Both the position numbers and the translations under genes were made by a program. The notes below the pieces were generated by a model. That model was not told the DNA's origin. It searched no databases and was given only the letters and a program-made list of their open reading frames with translations. Positions 17,411 through 25,261 of a stretch of DNA of 64,000 nt are shown in pieces (position 1 is the stretch's first letter; every line of letters begins with the position of its first letter). Origin of the DNA: an uncultured Peptostreptococcaceae bacterium (GTDB lineage: Bacteria > Bacillota > Clostridia > Peptostreptococcales > Anaerovoracaceae); contig CAJOKT010000001.1 in NCBI GenBank assembly GCA_905235115.1, positions 107,391 through 171,390 of the forward strand, given 5' to 3'.

Positions 17411-18610
17411 TTACTTTCCCTGCTTAGCGTTGTAGGCCTTGATGCCTTCCTTGATGATATTGATGCCCTTCTTCATGTCTTCCGCCTTGAGGACGTAAGC
17501 TATACGTATGTCGGACTTACCTACTCCGGGCGTGCCGTAAAATCCTGCCGCGGGAGCGAACATGGTGGTCTCTCCGTCAACGTCGAACTCCTGAAGGAGG
17601 AACATGAGGAACTTCTCGGCGTCGTCAACCGGAAGCTGACATGTGATGTAAAATGCTCCCTCGGGAACACCGTACTTGATGCCCTCGATCTCGTTCAGTG
17701 CCTGAACGGATACGTCTCTTCTGTATTCGTATTCTTTCTTAATATCATTGAAATATGAGGGATCAAGGTTGTAGAGAGCAGCTGCTCCGACCTGGTCTAG
17801 TGTCGGGCAGCAAAGTCTTGCCTGGCAGATCTTCATCAGGTTCTGCATGAGTTCTCTGTTCTTTGACGCGATGGAACCGATCCTGGCTCCGCAGGCGGAA
17901 AATCTCTTGGAAACTGAGTCCACGATTATCACGTTCTGTTCAGCTTCCCTGAAGCTTCCGAATGAACGGAGTTCTCTTCCGTCATAGGTGAATTCTCTGT
18001 AGACTTCATCGCAGATGAGATAGAGATCGTTCTTTACCACGATATCTACTATCAGGGCCATCTCTTCCTCAGTGAGGACCTTTCCGGTGGGATTGCCGGG
18101 GCTGATGATGGCGATAGCCTTGGTCCTGGGTGTTATGACCCCTTCGATCTTTTCTCTGACCGCGTACTGATATCCGTCCTCGGCTGTAGTGGGGATGGCC
18201 ACGATATCGCCTCCCGCAGCCTTGATGAATGTCTTGTAGTTAGTGTAGAAGGGTTCTGCCATGATCACTTCGTCACCTTCATCGAGAATGGCTGTCATGA
18301 TCATGCTGAGAGCCTCAGAACCGCCGTTGGTGATGAGAAGGTCATCAGCCGTGTAATCAAGTCCGATCCTCTTGTAGTACCCAACGAGGGCATCAAGCAG
18401 TTCGGGAATGCCGTGGGAATTGGCATACGCCAGGACATCCTGGTTGAAATTCTTTACCGCGTCGAAGAATACAGAAGGCGTCTTGATATCCGGCTGACCG
18501 ATGTTAAGGCCGTAGACCTTCTTGCCCTGTTTCCTGGCCGCGTCTGCGTAGGGTACGAACTTTCTGATTGGAGAAAGTTCCATCTCCTGGATTTTTTGTG
18601 AAAGCTTCAT
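17411..18610 (-). CDS. PLP-dependent class I/II aminotransferase
   Basis: This 399-residue aminotransferase is of the aspartate-aminotransferase superfamily. The substrate-side GLNIGQPDIKTP, the NGGSEALSMIMTA cofactor motif, SPGNPTGKVL, DEVYREF and the Schiff-base lysine region DSVSKRFSACGARIG are clear. The substrate cannot be fixed from sequence; aspartate, aromatic or branched-chain amino acids are possible. It has its own good ribosome-binding site (AAGGAGAG) 35 bp after tlyA. It is an uncommon insert between tlyA and mutS; argR and recN, usual next to tlyA, are absent. Confidence 0.92.
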   Translation of the reverse strand: MKLSQKIQEMELSPIRKFVPYADAARKQGKKVYGLNIGQPDIKTPSVFFDAVKNFNQDVLAYANSHGIPELLDALVGYYKRIGLDYTADDLLITNGGSEALSMIMTAILDEGDEVIMAEPFYTNYKTFIKAAGGDIVAIPTTAEDGYQYAVREKIEGVITPRTKAIAIISPGNPTGKVLTEEEMALIVDIVVKNDLYLICDEVYREFTYDGRELRSFGSFREAEQNVIIVDSVSKRFSACGARIGSIASKNRELMQNLMKICQARLCCPTLDQVGAAALYNLDPSYFNDIKKEYEYRRDVSVQALNEIEGIKYGVPEGAFYITCQLPVDDAEKFLMFLLQEFDVDGETTMFAPAAGFYGTPGVGKSDIRIAYVLKAEDMKKGINIIKEGIKAYNAKQGK

Positions 18611-18645
18611 TATTTCTCTCCTTGACCAAAAATATTGTTACAGAT

Positions 18646-19452
18646 CTATTTGCCCAATTCCCTGTGGGAATCGTCAACTATGTCATGAATGTCCTTCTCC
18701 GTAAAAGGACTGAACTGCTCAGGGTCTCCCTTTTGCAGGTAAAGCAGGTATTCTATGTTTCCTTTGGTCCCGGTTATGGGGCTGAAGGACAGCCCCTGAG
18801 GCCTCAGACCGAAGTTTTCAGCCAGTTTCAGCGTATTCGCGAGAACTTCTTCGTGCACGGATCTGTCCCGCACGATACCGCCTTTTCCCACCTTTTCCCT
18901 GCCTGCTTCGAACTGGGGCTTGACCAGTGCGACCATGCGGCCCCCTTCCCTGAGAAGGGCCGATGCCTTGGGAAAGATAAACTTGAGCCCTATGAAGGAA
19001 ACGTCGGCGGTTACGAAGTCCATCCTTTCAAATGCGCCGGGGTCGATGTCTCTGATATTGGTCTTTTCCATGACCGTGACCCTTTGGTCAGTCCTCAGCC
19101 TATAGTCCAGCTGATTAGTGCCTACGTCAAGGGCATACACATGTTTTGCGCCGTTCTGCAGCATACAGTCAGTGAATCCACCGGTGGATGAACCGATGTC
19201 CATGCACATGGCGGAATCCAGACCGATGTTCCAGAGCTGAATGGCTTTTTCCAGTTTCAGGCCGCCTCTGGACACATAGGGGCAAGTGTTTCCCCTGACT
19301 GTGAGCTCAGCCTCGGTATCCACCTGCATGCCGGGCTTGTCGTAGCGCTGTGTGCCTATAAAAACAAGTCCCTCCATGATGGCAGTCCGGGCCTTCTCCC
19401 TGGATGGGAAGAACCCCCTGGATACAAGTAGTACGTCAAGTCTTTCCTTCAT
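18646..19452 (-). CDS. tlyA: TlyA family rRNA 2'-O-methyltransferase/hemolysin
   Basis: This 268-residue protein has an N-terminal S4 RNA-binding domain (RLDVLLVSRGFFPSREKARTAI) and a FtsJ/RrmJ-type methyltransferase domain. The latter has the SAM motif DIGSSTGGFTDCMLQ and the conserved DFVTADVSFIGLK and LVKPQFEAGR. Relatives methylate cytidine ribose in 16S and 23S rRNA. It directly follows dxs, as in many Bacillota (yqxC). Confidence 0.93.
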   Translation of the reverse strand: MKERLDVLLVSRGFFPSREKARTAIMEGLVFIGTQRYDKPGMQVDTEAELTVRGNTCPYVSRGGLKLEKAIQLWNIGLDSAMCMDIGSSTGGFTDCMLQNGAKHVYALDVGTNQLDYRLRTDQRVTVMEKTNIRDIDPGAFERMDFVTADVSFIGLKFIFPKASALLREGGRMVALVKPQFEAGREKVGKGGIVRDRSVHEEVLANTLKLAENFGLRPQGLSFSPITGTKGNIEYLLYLQKGDPEQFSPFTEKDIHDIVDDSHRELGK

Positions 19453-19453
19453 G

Positions 19454-21322
19454 TCACTTATCTCCGAGGGAATCTATCCCTTCAAGGATCTTATCAGCGA
19501 TCTGCTGAGCAGTAAGACCGTATTTCTTAAAAAGATCATCATTTGAACCGTGTTCAATGAAACTGTCCGGCCAGCCGAAGCTCAGAGTCCTGACCGGAGC
19601 ATCAGAAAGGGCTGATCTAAGACTTTCGCCGAATCCTCCGTTCAGAATATTGTCCTCGATGGTGGCGACGATCCCGCAGGAACAGTCAAAATAAGGGGAA
19701 ACGTCAAGAGGCTTCTCGCATTTAACGTCTACAAGGCCGCAGGATATCCCCTTTCCGGCAAGTATCTCCCTGACTTCGGCAGCAGTGTCGTACATCCTGC
19801 CCACTGACCAGATGTCGACGTCAGCTCCGTCGTTTTTTCTGATCGTGGCTTCAAGGTCCGGGTTAGTTGACATAATCAATTTATCGTCAACGCACTCCCC
19901 TCTCGGATATCTGATGGCGCATGGTCCTTCATGTTTAAGTGCCCAGTCCATCATGAGCCTCAGTTCTCTGCCGTTTCCGGGGCAAAGCACCGTCATGCCG
20001 GGCATGGTATTCAGATATGAGAGGTCGAATATCCCGTGATGTGTCTCACCGTCCTGCCCCACTATACCCGCTCTGTCCATGAGGAATACTACGCCAAGTC
20101 CCTGTAGGCATACATCCTCAAGCATCTGGTCATAGGCTCTCTGAAGGAATGTTGAATACACGCAGACGAAGGGCTTGAGTCCGCCTTTTGCAAGTCCTGC
20201 CGCGAACGTCACAGCGTGTTCCTCTGCTATTCCCACATCGAAATATCTTGAGGGAAATTCTTCTGCGAAAGGTATCAGCCCATTGGCTTCTCCCATGGCT
20301 GCAGTGATTGCAACTACCCTGTCGTCCTTCTCAGCCATCTCAAGAAGATGCTCTCCCATCACATGTGAATAGCTTGGGTTCCTGCTCTTTTTCAGTGTTT
20401 CTCCGGTCTCGGGGTCGAAGGGACCGATACCGTGGAATTTCCCGGGATCCTTTTCGGCGTTCAGATAACCCTTCCCCTTTTGTGTCATGCAGTGGATCAC
20501 TACCGGCTCGTCAAGAGATCTGGCCTTCTCCAGACATGATATAAGACTTGCTATATCGTGACCGTATATGGGTCCCAGATATGTGATGCCCATGGTCTCG
20601 AACAAAACGCCCGGTGTATCCAGGACCGTATTCTTCAGGTCGTTTTTGATGTTGGAAAGCCCTTGCACGATGGAACGTCCGATGTTGGAATCTTCTGTCT
20701 TGTCTTTGATCAGTTTCTTTGCATTCAGATATCCCTGAGATGTTCTGATGCTGGACAAGAATTTGGAGATGCCGCCCACGTTACTCGAAATGGACATTCC
20801 GTTATCGTTCAGGATGATGATCATCTTTGTCTTCCTGAAACCGATGTTGTTCACCGCTTCGTAGGCCATGCCTCCGGTCATGGAGCCGTCTCCGATGACC
20901 GCGATTACCTCGCCGTCCTCCCCATTAAGGTCCCTGGCGCAGGCCATTCCCATGGCCATGGAAAGAGATGTGGTGGAGTGTCCCGTATCGAAAATGTCAT
21001 GCTCCGATTCTCTCTGCTTGGGGAAACCGCTCATGCCGTTGAACTGCCTCAGGTTATCGAAATCTTTTGCGCGGCCGGTCAGGATCTTGTGAACGTACGC
21101 CTGATGACCCACGTCCCAGATGATCTTGTCCCTGGGGCTGTCGAACACCTTGTGGAGAGCTATCGTCAGTTCCACCACGCCGAGGTTGGAGGCCAGATGG
21201 CCTCCTGTCCTGGACACCTTGTCGATAAGGAATTCCCTTATCTCGACGGCCAGAAGTTCCAGCTCACCCTCCGACATGTCCTTCAGATCCTTCGGAAAAT
21301 CGTATTCTGTCAGTTTTTTCAT
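19454..21322 (-). CDS. dxs: 1-deoxy-D-xylulose-5-phosphate synthase
   Basis: The first enzyme of the MEP isoprenoid pathway, it condenses pyruvate and glyceraldehyde 3-phosphate with thiamine diphosphate. Its 622 residues are the normal length. The TPP-binding motif VIGDGSMTGGMAYEAVNNIG, the N-terminal LASNLGVVELTIALH and the transketolase-type FLQRAYDQMLEDVCLQ are visible. It is 4 bp after ispA, so early and middle isoprenoid steps are co-expressed. Confidence 0.97.
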   Translation of the reverse strand: MKKLTEYDFPKDLKDMSEGELELLAVEIREFLIDKVSRTGGHLASNLGVVELTIALHKVFDSPRDKIIWDVGHQAYVHKILTGRAKDFDNLRQFNGMSGFPKQRESEHDIFDTGHSTTSLSMAMGMACARDLNGEDGEVIAVIGDGSMTGGMAYEAVNNIGFRKTKMIIILNDNGMSISSNVGGISKFLSSIRTSQGYLNAKKLIKDKTEDSNIGRSIVQGLSNIKNDLKNTVLDTPGVLFETMGITYLGPIYGHDIASLISCLEKARSLDEPVVIHCMTQKGKGYLNAEKDPGKFHGIGPFDPETGETLKKSRNPSYSHVMGEHLLEMAEKDDRVVAITAAMGEANGLIPFAEEFPSRYFDVGIAEEHAVTFAAGLAKGGLKPFVCVYSTFLQRAYDQMLEDVCLQGLGVVFLMDRAGIVGQDGETHHGIFDLSYLNTMPGMTVLCPGNGRELRLMMDWALKHEGPCAIRYPRGECVDDKLIMSTNPDLEATIRKNDGADVDIWSVGRMYDTAAEVREILAGKGISCGLVDVKCEKPLDVSPYFDCSCGIVATIEDNILNGGFGESLRSALSDAPVRTLSFGWPDSFIEHGSNDDLFKKYGLTAQQIADKILEGIDSLGDK

Positions 21323-21326
21323 CGGT

Positions 21327-22220
21327 CTACTTATCCCTTACTCTCAGTTTATTGACCAGATCCGCAAAAAACTCAGCGTTATCGTAATACTCAGAAATGG
21401 CATCCAGCGCATTATCCAGAAGCATGTTAAGCGTCTCGTAGGCCTGATCCAGACCGTTTAAGCTGACATATGTGTTCTTGTTGTCCTTTGAGTCCTGGCC
21501 CGGGTTCTTGCCCATGACCTTCACATCGCCTATGACGTCCAGAATGTCGTCAGAGACCTGGAAGGCAAGTCCGAAGTTATCCGCGAACTGGGTGAAGTTG
21601 TCGATCATCTTGTCGTCGGGTTCACCCAGGTACAGTCCTGCCATCATGGAGGCCTTTATGAGAGCCCCGGTCTTGTTTACATGAATGTATTCCAGCATCT
21701 CGCTGGAGACCCTGTTCTTCTCGTTTTCGATGTCTGCGGACTGTCCAGCCACCATACCGCGGATCCCTGCCCCTTTGGCGATGACGTTCATGGCGCGGAC
21801 GCGTTTTTTGAGCTGAGTCACGTCATCCATATACATGGTCATATCCCTTGAGATGATCTCAAAGGCGGTGCTCAGGAGCCCGTCACCCGAAAGTATGGCC
21901 ATGGCATCGCCGTATACCTTGTGATTGGTGGGTTTGCCGCGTCTTAAGTCATCGTTGTCCATGGCAGGCAGATCGTCATGGATCAGCGAGTAAGTGTGGA
22001 TGTACTCGACTGCAGCCGCAAACGGAAGTGCCTCAAGCACGTTTCCTCCCGCAAAATCGCAGCACGCCAGAAGAAGCACCGGTCTGATTCTCTTGCCTCC
22101 CGATGAGAGACTGTATTTCATAGCCTCATACAGTGTGTTGCTCTTAGTGTCGATAGCAGGAATCAGGTCAAGAAGGTGCCTGTCTATAAGTCCCTTGTAC
22201 TCTTCAAATGTCCTTTCCAT
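21327..22220 (-). CDS. ispA: Polyprenyl (farnesyl/geranylgeranyl) diphosphate synthase
   Basis: This trans-prenyltransferase of about 297 residues has the first aspartate-rich motif DDLPAMDNDD (allylic substrate, magnesium) and the second DDILD. GGKRIRPVLLLACC marks the isopentenyl diphosphate site. The family is usually annotated as farnesyl diphosphate synthase; product length cannot be read by eye. I chose the ATG at 22220 (with GAGGT 5 bases upstream). A TTG at 22232 would extend it by four residues. Its start overlaps the xseB 3' end, a coupling seen in many Clostridia. Confidence 0.94.
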   Translation of the reverse strand: MERTFEEYKGLIDRHLLDLIPAIDTKSNTLYEAMKYSLSSGGKRIRPVLLLACCDFAGGNVLEALPFAAAVEYIHTYSLIHDDLPAMDNDDLRRGKPTNHKVYGDAMAILSGDGLLSTAFEIISRDMTMYMDDVTQLKKRVRAMNVIAKGAGIRGMVAGQSADIENEKNRVSSEMLEYIHVNKTGALIKASMMAGLYLGEPDDKMIDNFTQFADNFGLAFQVSDDILDVIGDVKVMGKNPGQDSKDNKNTYVSLNGLDQAYETLNMLLDNALDAISEYYDNAEFFADLVNKLRVRDK

Positions 22221-22383
22221 CTGAGACCTCAATCTTTCCTTTAGTTTCCTCCAGAACTTTCCTTAAGCTTTCGTAGGTCTTCATACCTTCTGCGTACGCT
22301 TTTAGGGCATCGTCCAGAGTTGTATCCTCGTTTCTTATTACCCTGACCATTTCGTCAAGTTTTTTCAGATCTTCCTCAAACAT
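22204..22383 (-). CDS. xseB: Exodeoxyribonuclease VII small subunit
   Basis: This 59-residue frame is read directly from the minus strand. It starts MFEEDLKKLDEMVRVI, then has the diagnostic LDDALKAYAEGMKTYESLRK and ends ...EVSDGKDI with TGA at 22204-22206. It matches XseB, the small subunit that binds the XseA coiled coil to form the single-strand exonuclease. Its start overlaps the xseA stop by 8 bases and its end overlaps the ispA start, so xseA, xseB and ispA are tightly coupled. Slightly short for the family (60-80 residues). Confidence 0.92.
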   Translation of the reverse strand: MFEEDLKKLDEMVRVIRNEDTTLDDALKAYAEGMKTYESLRKVLEETKGKIEVSDGKDI

Positions 22384-23503
22384 GACTGATCCTCACTCTT
22401 GTTTTACCGTCTTTGAAAATGATATCGTATTCGCCGTCGCGAAGGTCGTCCTTAGAGGCGACTGCCTTTCCTTCATCGTTCTGAATGACCGAGTATCCCT
22501 TCTCCATGATCCTGTGAGGATCGTTCTCCTCAAGGACTATCTTCATCCTGTCGATCAGACTCATCCGGTCTTCCATGTATTTAAGCATACTGTCCCTTAA
22601 TGCCCTGAGTCCGGTCTCCGCCCTGAGTTCATCATATCTGAGCTTAGACGACAGCCCCTTATTAAGGCCTTCCTTAAGATCGGCAATATGCTTAAGGATC
22701 TCGCCGATGTCCGGCACGGCCATCTCAGCTGCGGCTGTGGGAGTTTCCGCTCTCTTGTCCGCCACAAAGTCCGATATGGAGAAGTCGGTCTCGTGGCCCA
22801 CGGCGGAGATCACAGGGATCTCTGACCTGAAGATCGCTCTGGCCATGACCTCCTCATTGAAGGCCCACAGGTCTTCTCTGGATCCGCCTCCTCTTCCAAG
22901 GATCAAAACATCCAGGTCACGCCGCCTCTCGTTTATAAGGTCAAGCATGGAAGCGATGTTCTCTGCGGCTCCCTCACCCTGTACCTTCACGGGGAACACA
23001 TATATATCCACCAGCTCGTTCCTCTGCCTTACGATCTTGATTATGTCTCTTACTGCAGCACCGGTGTCTGAAGTGAGTATTCCCAGCTTCCGTGGAAACT
23101 GCGGAAGTTCCTTCTTGTGCTCCGGACTGAACAAGCCTTCCTTTGCAAGTTTCTCCTTCATGAGCTCAAAGGCAGCTGCCAGGTCACCCTCTCCCGATAT
23201 CGTAATGCTCCTTACGTATATGCTGTAGTAGCCGCCTTTCCTGTAGACGTTCACTCTGCCTGTGACCACCACCTGAAGTCCGTCGGCCAGCTCGTACCTG
23301 AGAGCTTTTGCGTATGAAGAGGCGAGAAAACAGTTGATCTTGGAGTTCTCGTCTGTGATACTGAAATATACATGGCCTGAGCTGTGAAGCTTGAGATTGG
23401 TGATCTCGCCTGTCACTGCAATGTCCATGAGAAGCACGTCGCTCTCAAAGACTCTCGCGATATAATCGTTAAGTTGTGTGACTGTTATTGGTCTGAGAGC
23501 CAT
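22376..23503 (-). CDS. xseA: Exodeoxyribonuclease VII large subunit
   Basis: This is the catalytic subunit of exonuclease VII, which degrades single-stranded DNA. It has an N-terminal OB-fold (TVTQLNDYIARVFESD through SSGHVYFSITDENSKINCFLA), the catalytic domain with LILGRGGGSREDLWAFNEE and PVISAVGHETDFSISDFVADKRAETPTAAAE, and a coiled-coil region. At 375 residues it is shorter than the about 400-450 typical of the family, with a reduced coiled coil, matching the short XseB. Confidence 0.96.
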   Translation of the reverse strand: MALRPITVTQLNDYIARVFESDVLLMDIAVTGEITNLKLHSSGHVYFSITDENSKINCFLASSYAKALRYELADGLQVVVTGRVNVYRKGGYYSIYVRSITISGEGDLAAAFELMKEKLAKEGLFSPEHKKELPQFPRKLGILTSDTGAAVRDIIKIVRQRNELVDIYVFPVKVQGEGAAENIASMLDLINERRRDLDVLILGRGGGSREDLWAFNEEVMARAIFRSEIPVISAVGHETDFSISDFVADKRAETPTAAAEMAVPDIGEILKHIADLKEGLNKGLSSKLRYDELRAETGLRALRDSMLKYMEDRMSLIDRMKIVLEENDPHRIMEKGYSVIQNDEGKAVASKDDLRDGEYDIIFKDGKTRVRISHV

Positions 23504-24420
23504 TATTTACTAAGTCCCAGAAGAGCCACTCCCACGGCATTGTCGCCGGAGAGCTCAGGATCGCCGAATACGGTCACGATCTCTTCCGGAAGATTCTCCT
23601 TCAAATAGTTTCTGATATATACTGAGGCAGAAACGCCGCCTGCGAATATGAACCTGTCAGTTCTTAATGTCTCCTTAAAGTATAAGGTCATCCTCACTAT
23701 GGCATCCGTAAGTTTATGGAATACTTCACGGACGAGAGTCGGATATTCATCAGGCTCCAGAGCCTCCAGCTGCCTCATAGACTGGGTTTCTAAGCCGCTC
23801 ATGTTCAGATACCCGTTTCTGATATTGACGGGCTTCAAAACGGCTGTTTCAGCCCCGGCTGTCAAAGCCATCCTGTCCAGTTCTTCACCTGAAGGAAACT
23901 TCAGACCGATCTTCTGCCCGAGCCTGTCCAGGACCTGGCCAAATGCGATATCCAGGGTCCCGCCTGCTATCTCATTCTTATAGACCGCTTCCGTGGTGCC
24001 TCCGGAAAAATGAAAGAAAACCGCATCCTCAATGTCCCTGAGGGGCGAATAATATTTCACCGCCTCTACGTGTCCCTCCTGGTGGCTGAACTCACTGAAG
24101 GGAACATTTAAGGCCATGGCCACTTCCCTTGCGGCCCTCTCCCCTGCCATGAAACATGGCATGTAGCTTCCTTCTCTTGGCCTGGGCCTGGAGGAACAGG
24201 TTACCTTCGTGATCTTGTCCCTGTATTCCAGGGCAGGCTCAAGCGCCTCAGGAAGCCTCATTACGTGCTGAAAGAATGCCTCTGACTGTCTGAGTCCCTT
24301 CTTTCCGTCAGGGATCTTAAGGAGTTCTCTGTGGTTATAAAGGATCTCTCCCTTTTCATTCACAAGAGCCACAGAAGTCCTGTAATTACTTGTATCGACC
24401 CCCAGTATCAGTTCAGCCAT
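23503..24420 (-). CDS. Kae1/TsaD-like (peptidase M22 glycoprotease) domain protein
   Basis: This protein of about 305 residues is of the ASKHA fold, related to TsaD, which makes tRNA t6A. It starts LILGVDTSNYRTSVALVNE, has the metal-ligand motif HQEGH and a nucleotide-binding FHFSGGTTEAVYK, and ends with FAGGVSASVYIRN. It is shorter than and divergent from TsaD proper. It belongs to the Clostridial group usually found next to nusB/xseA, whose function is unknown. I use the ATG at 24420, which overlaps the nusB stop by 8 bases (ATGGCTGA), rather than 24441. Confidence 0.85.
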   Translation of the reverse strand: MAELILGVDTSNYRTSVALVNEKGEILYNHRELLKIPDGKKGLRQSEAFFQHVMRLPEALEPALEYRDKITKVTCSSRPRPREGSYMPCFMAGERAAREVAMALNVPFSEFSHQEGHVEAVKYYSPLRDIEDAVFFHFSGGTTEAVYKNEIAGGTLDIAFGQVLDRLGQKIGLKFPSGEELDRMALTAGAETAVLKPVNIRNGYLNMSGLETQSMRQLEALEPDEYPTLVREVFHKLTDAIVRMTLYFKETLRTDRFIFAGGVSASVYIRNYLKENLPEEIVTVFGDPELSGDNAVGVALLGLSK

Positions 24421-24799
24421 CGATCTTTCCCAAAACAGCATTTATGAACGCGCCTGAATGTTCCGAACCGTATTTTTTGGACATCTCCACAGCCTCATTT
24501 ATCGCCACGGCCTTGGGAACGTCATCTCTTACCATCATTTCGCAGCAGGCAACTCTTATGATGGCAAGATCAGTCTTGGCCATCCTGCGGGTGCTCCAGC
24601 CGTCGGACACGGCGTTAATGGCCCCGTCTACAGTTTCTAGGTCTGTCAAAAGCCTGGTGATTATATCTTTTGCGTAACCGTACTGCCTTCCGAGTTTATC
24701 CCTGTCCAGGTACTTTTCAGGGTCGTCGCCGAAACTGTCGGTAGCGTCGATCCTGAAGGCCTGTGACATAACATATTCTCTTGCTTCTCTTCTGTTCAT
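24413..24799 (-). CDS. nusB: Transcription antitermination factor NusB
   Basis: This all-helical factor binds boxA RNA with NusE/S10 in rRNA antitermination. Its 128 residues start NRREAREYVMSQAFRID and contain the family signatures DLAIIRVACCEMMVRDDVPKAVAINEAVEMSKKYG and SGAFINAVLGKI. It overlaps the preceding Asp23 gene by 4 bases, the standard Clostridial arrangement. Confidence 0.96.
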   Translation of the reverse strand: MNRREAREYVMSQAFRIDATDSFGDDPEKYLDRDKLGRQYGYAKDIITRLLTDLETVDGAINAVSDGWSTRRMAKTDLAIIRVACCEMMVRDDVPKAVAINEAVEMSKKYGSEHSGAFINAVLGKIDG

Positions 24800-25104
24800 T
24801 CCCTGATTTCCTTTTCCGGGGCTACGCCCTGTATATAAATGTCTATTTTTTCAGCTTCATAGCCTGATGCGGTCTTCACGCCCTCTTTGACAGCGTTCTG
24901 CACGTCCCAGGATACCGACGGAATGCTGCACCCGAAGATGACATCCAGATAGATCTTGAGCTCCGCAGTCTTAAGGTCCTGATCCATGTCGGACTTTACA
25001 TCGTTGACCCGGGCAACTCCTTCCGCTGTCATGGCGTATCTTGCAGCGCTTTCCTCGATAAGCTCACGTATTATTTTGTAGTCCGGTCCCTTATCTTTTG
25101 GCAT
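24796..25104 (-). CDS. Asp23/Gls24 family envelope-stress protein
   Basis: This 102-residue protein is of the Asp23/Gls24 family. It shows the family layout: IIRELIEESAARYAMTAEGVARV, a beta strand pair (LKIYLDVIFGCSIPSVSWDVQNAV) and EKIDIYIQGV. Members support cell-envelope homeostasis or, next to nusB as here, are of unknown role. It is the first gene of the long leftward operon and lies behind a good promoter. Confidence 0.9.
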   Translation of the reverse strand: MPKDKGPDYKIIRELIEESAARYAMTAEGVARVNDVKSDMDQDLKTAELKIYLDVIFGCSIPSVSWDVQNAVKEGVKTASGYEAEKIDIYIQGVAPEKEIRE

Positions 25105-25131
25105 AAAAATGCACCTACCTATACGTTTTCT

Positions 25132-25160
25132 ATTATAATCCCAGACGCCCTTCTTTTCAA
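25132..25160 (-). promoter_or_regulatory. Promoter of the asp23-nusB-xseAB-ispA-dxs operon
   Basis: On the minus strand TTGAAA (25155-25160) and TATAAT (25132-25137) are spaced by 17 bp, 28 bp before the Asp23 ATG. An inverted repeat CTGTAC-N8-GTACAG (25181-25200) lies just upstream of the -35 box and could be a regulator site. Confidence 0.8.
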
Positions 25161-25210
25161 GGGAAAAGCCCCTTTATGCCCTGTACTATATTCTGTACAG
25201 TTTCATCGCA

Positions 25211-25248
25211 AAAAACTAAAAAACCGCTCCCCTCTTCCGAGGGGAGCG
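25211..25248 (-). terminator. Intrinsic terminator of the nuoE-nuoF-fusion operon
   Basis: A perfect 10-pair stem (CGCTCCCCTC with GAGGGGAGCG, loop TTCC on the plus strand) is followed on the minus strand by GGTTTTTTAGTTTTTT. It begins a few bases after the stop codon of the 1151-residue redox protein. Confidence 0.95.
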
Positions 25249-25261
25249 CAAAGATCATCTG

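Noticed and set aside
24832..25104. Second promoter inside the asp23 gene for nusB
   Set aside because: No -10/-35 pair with acceptable spacing was found, and nusB overlaps the upstream gene by 4 bases.
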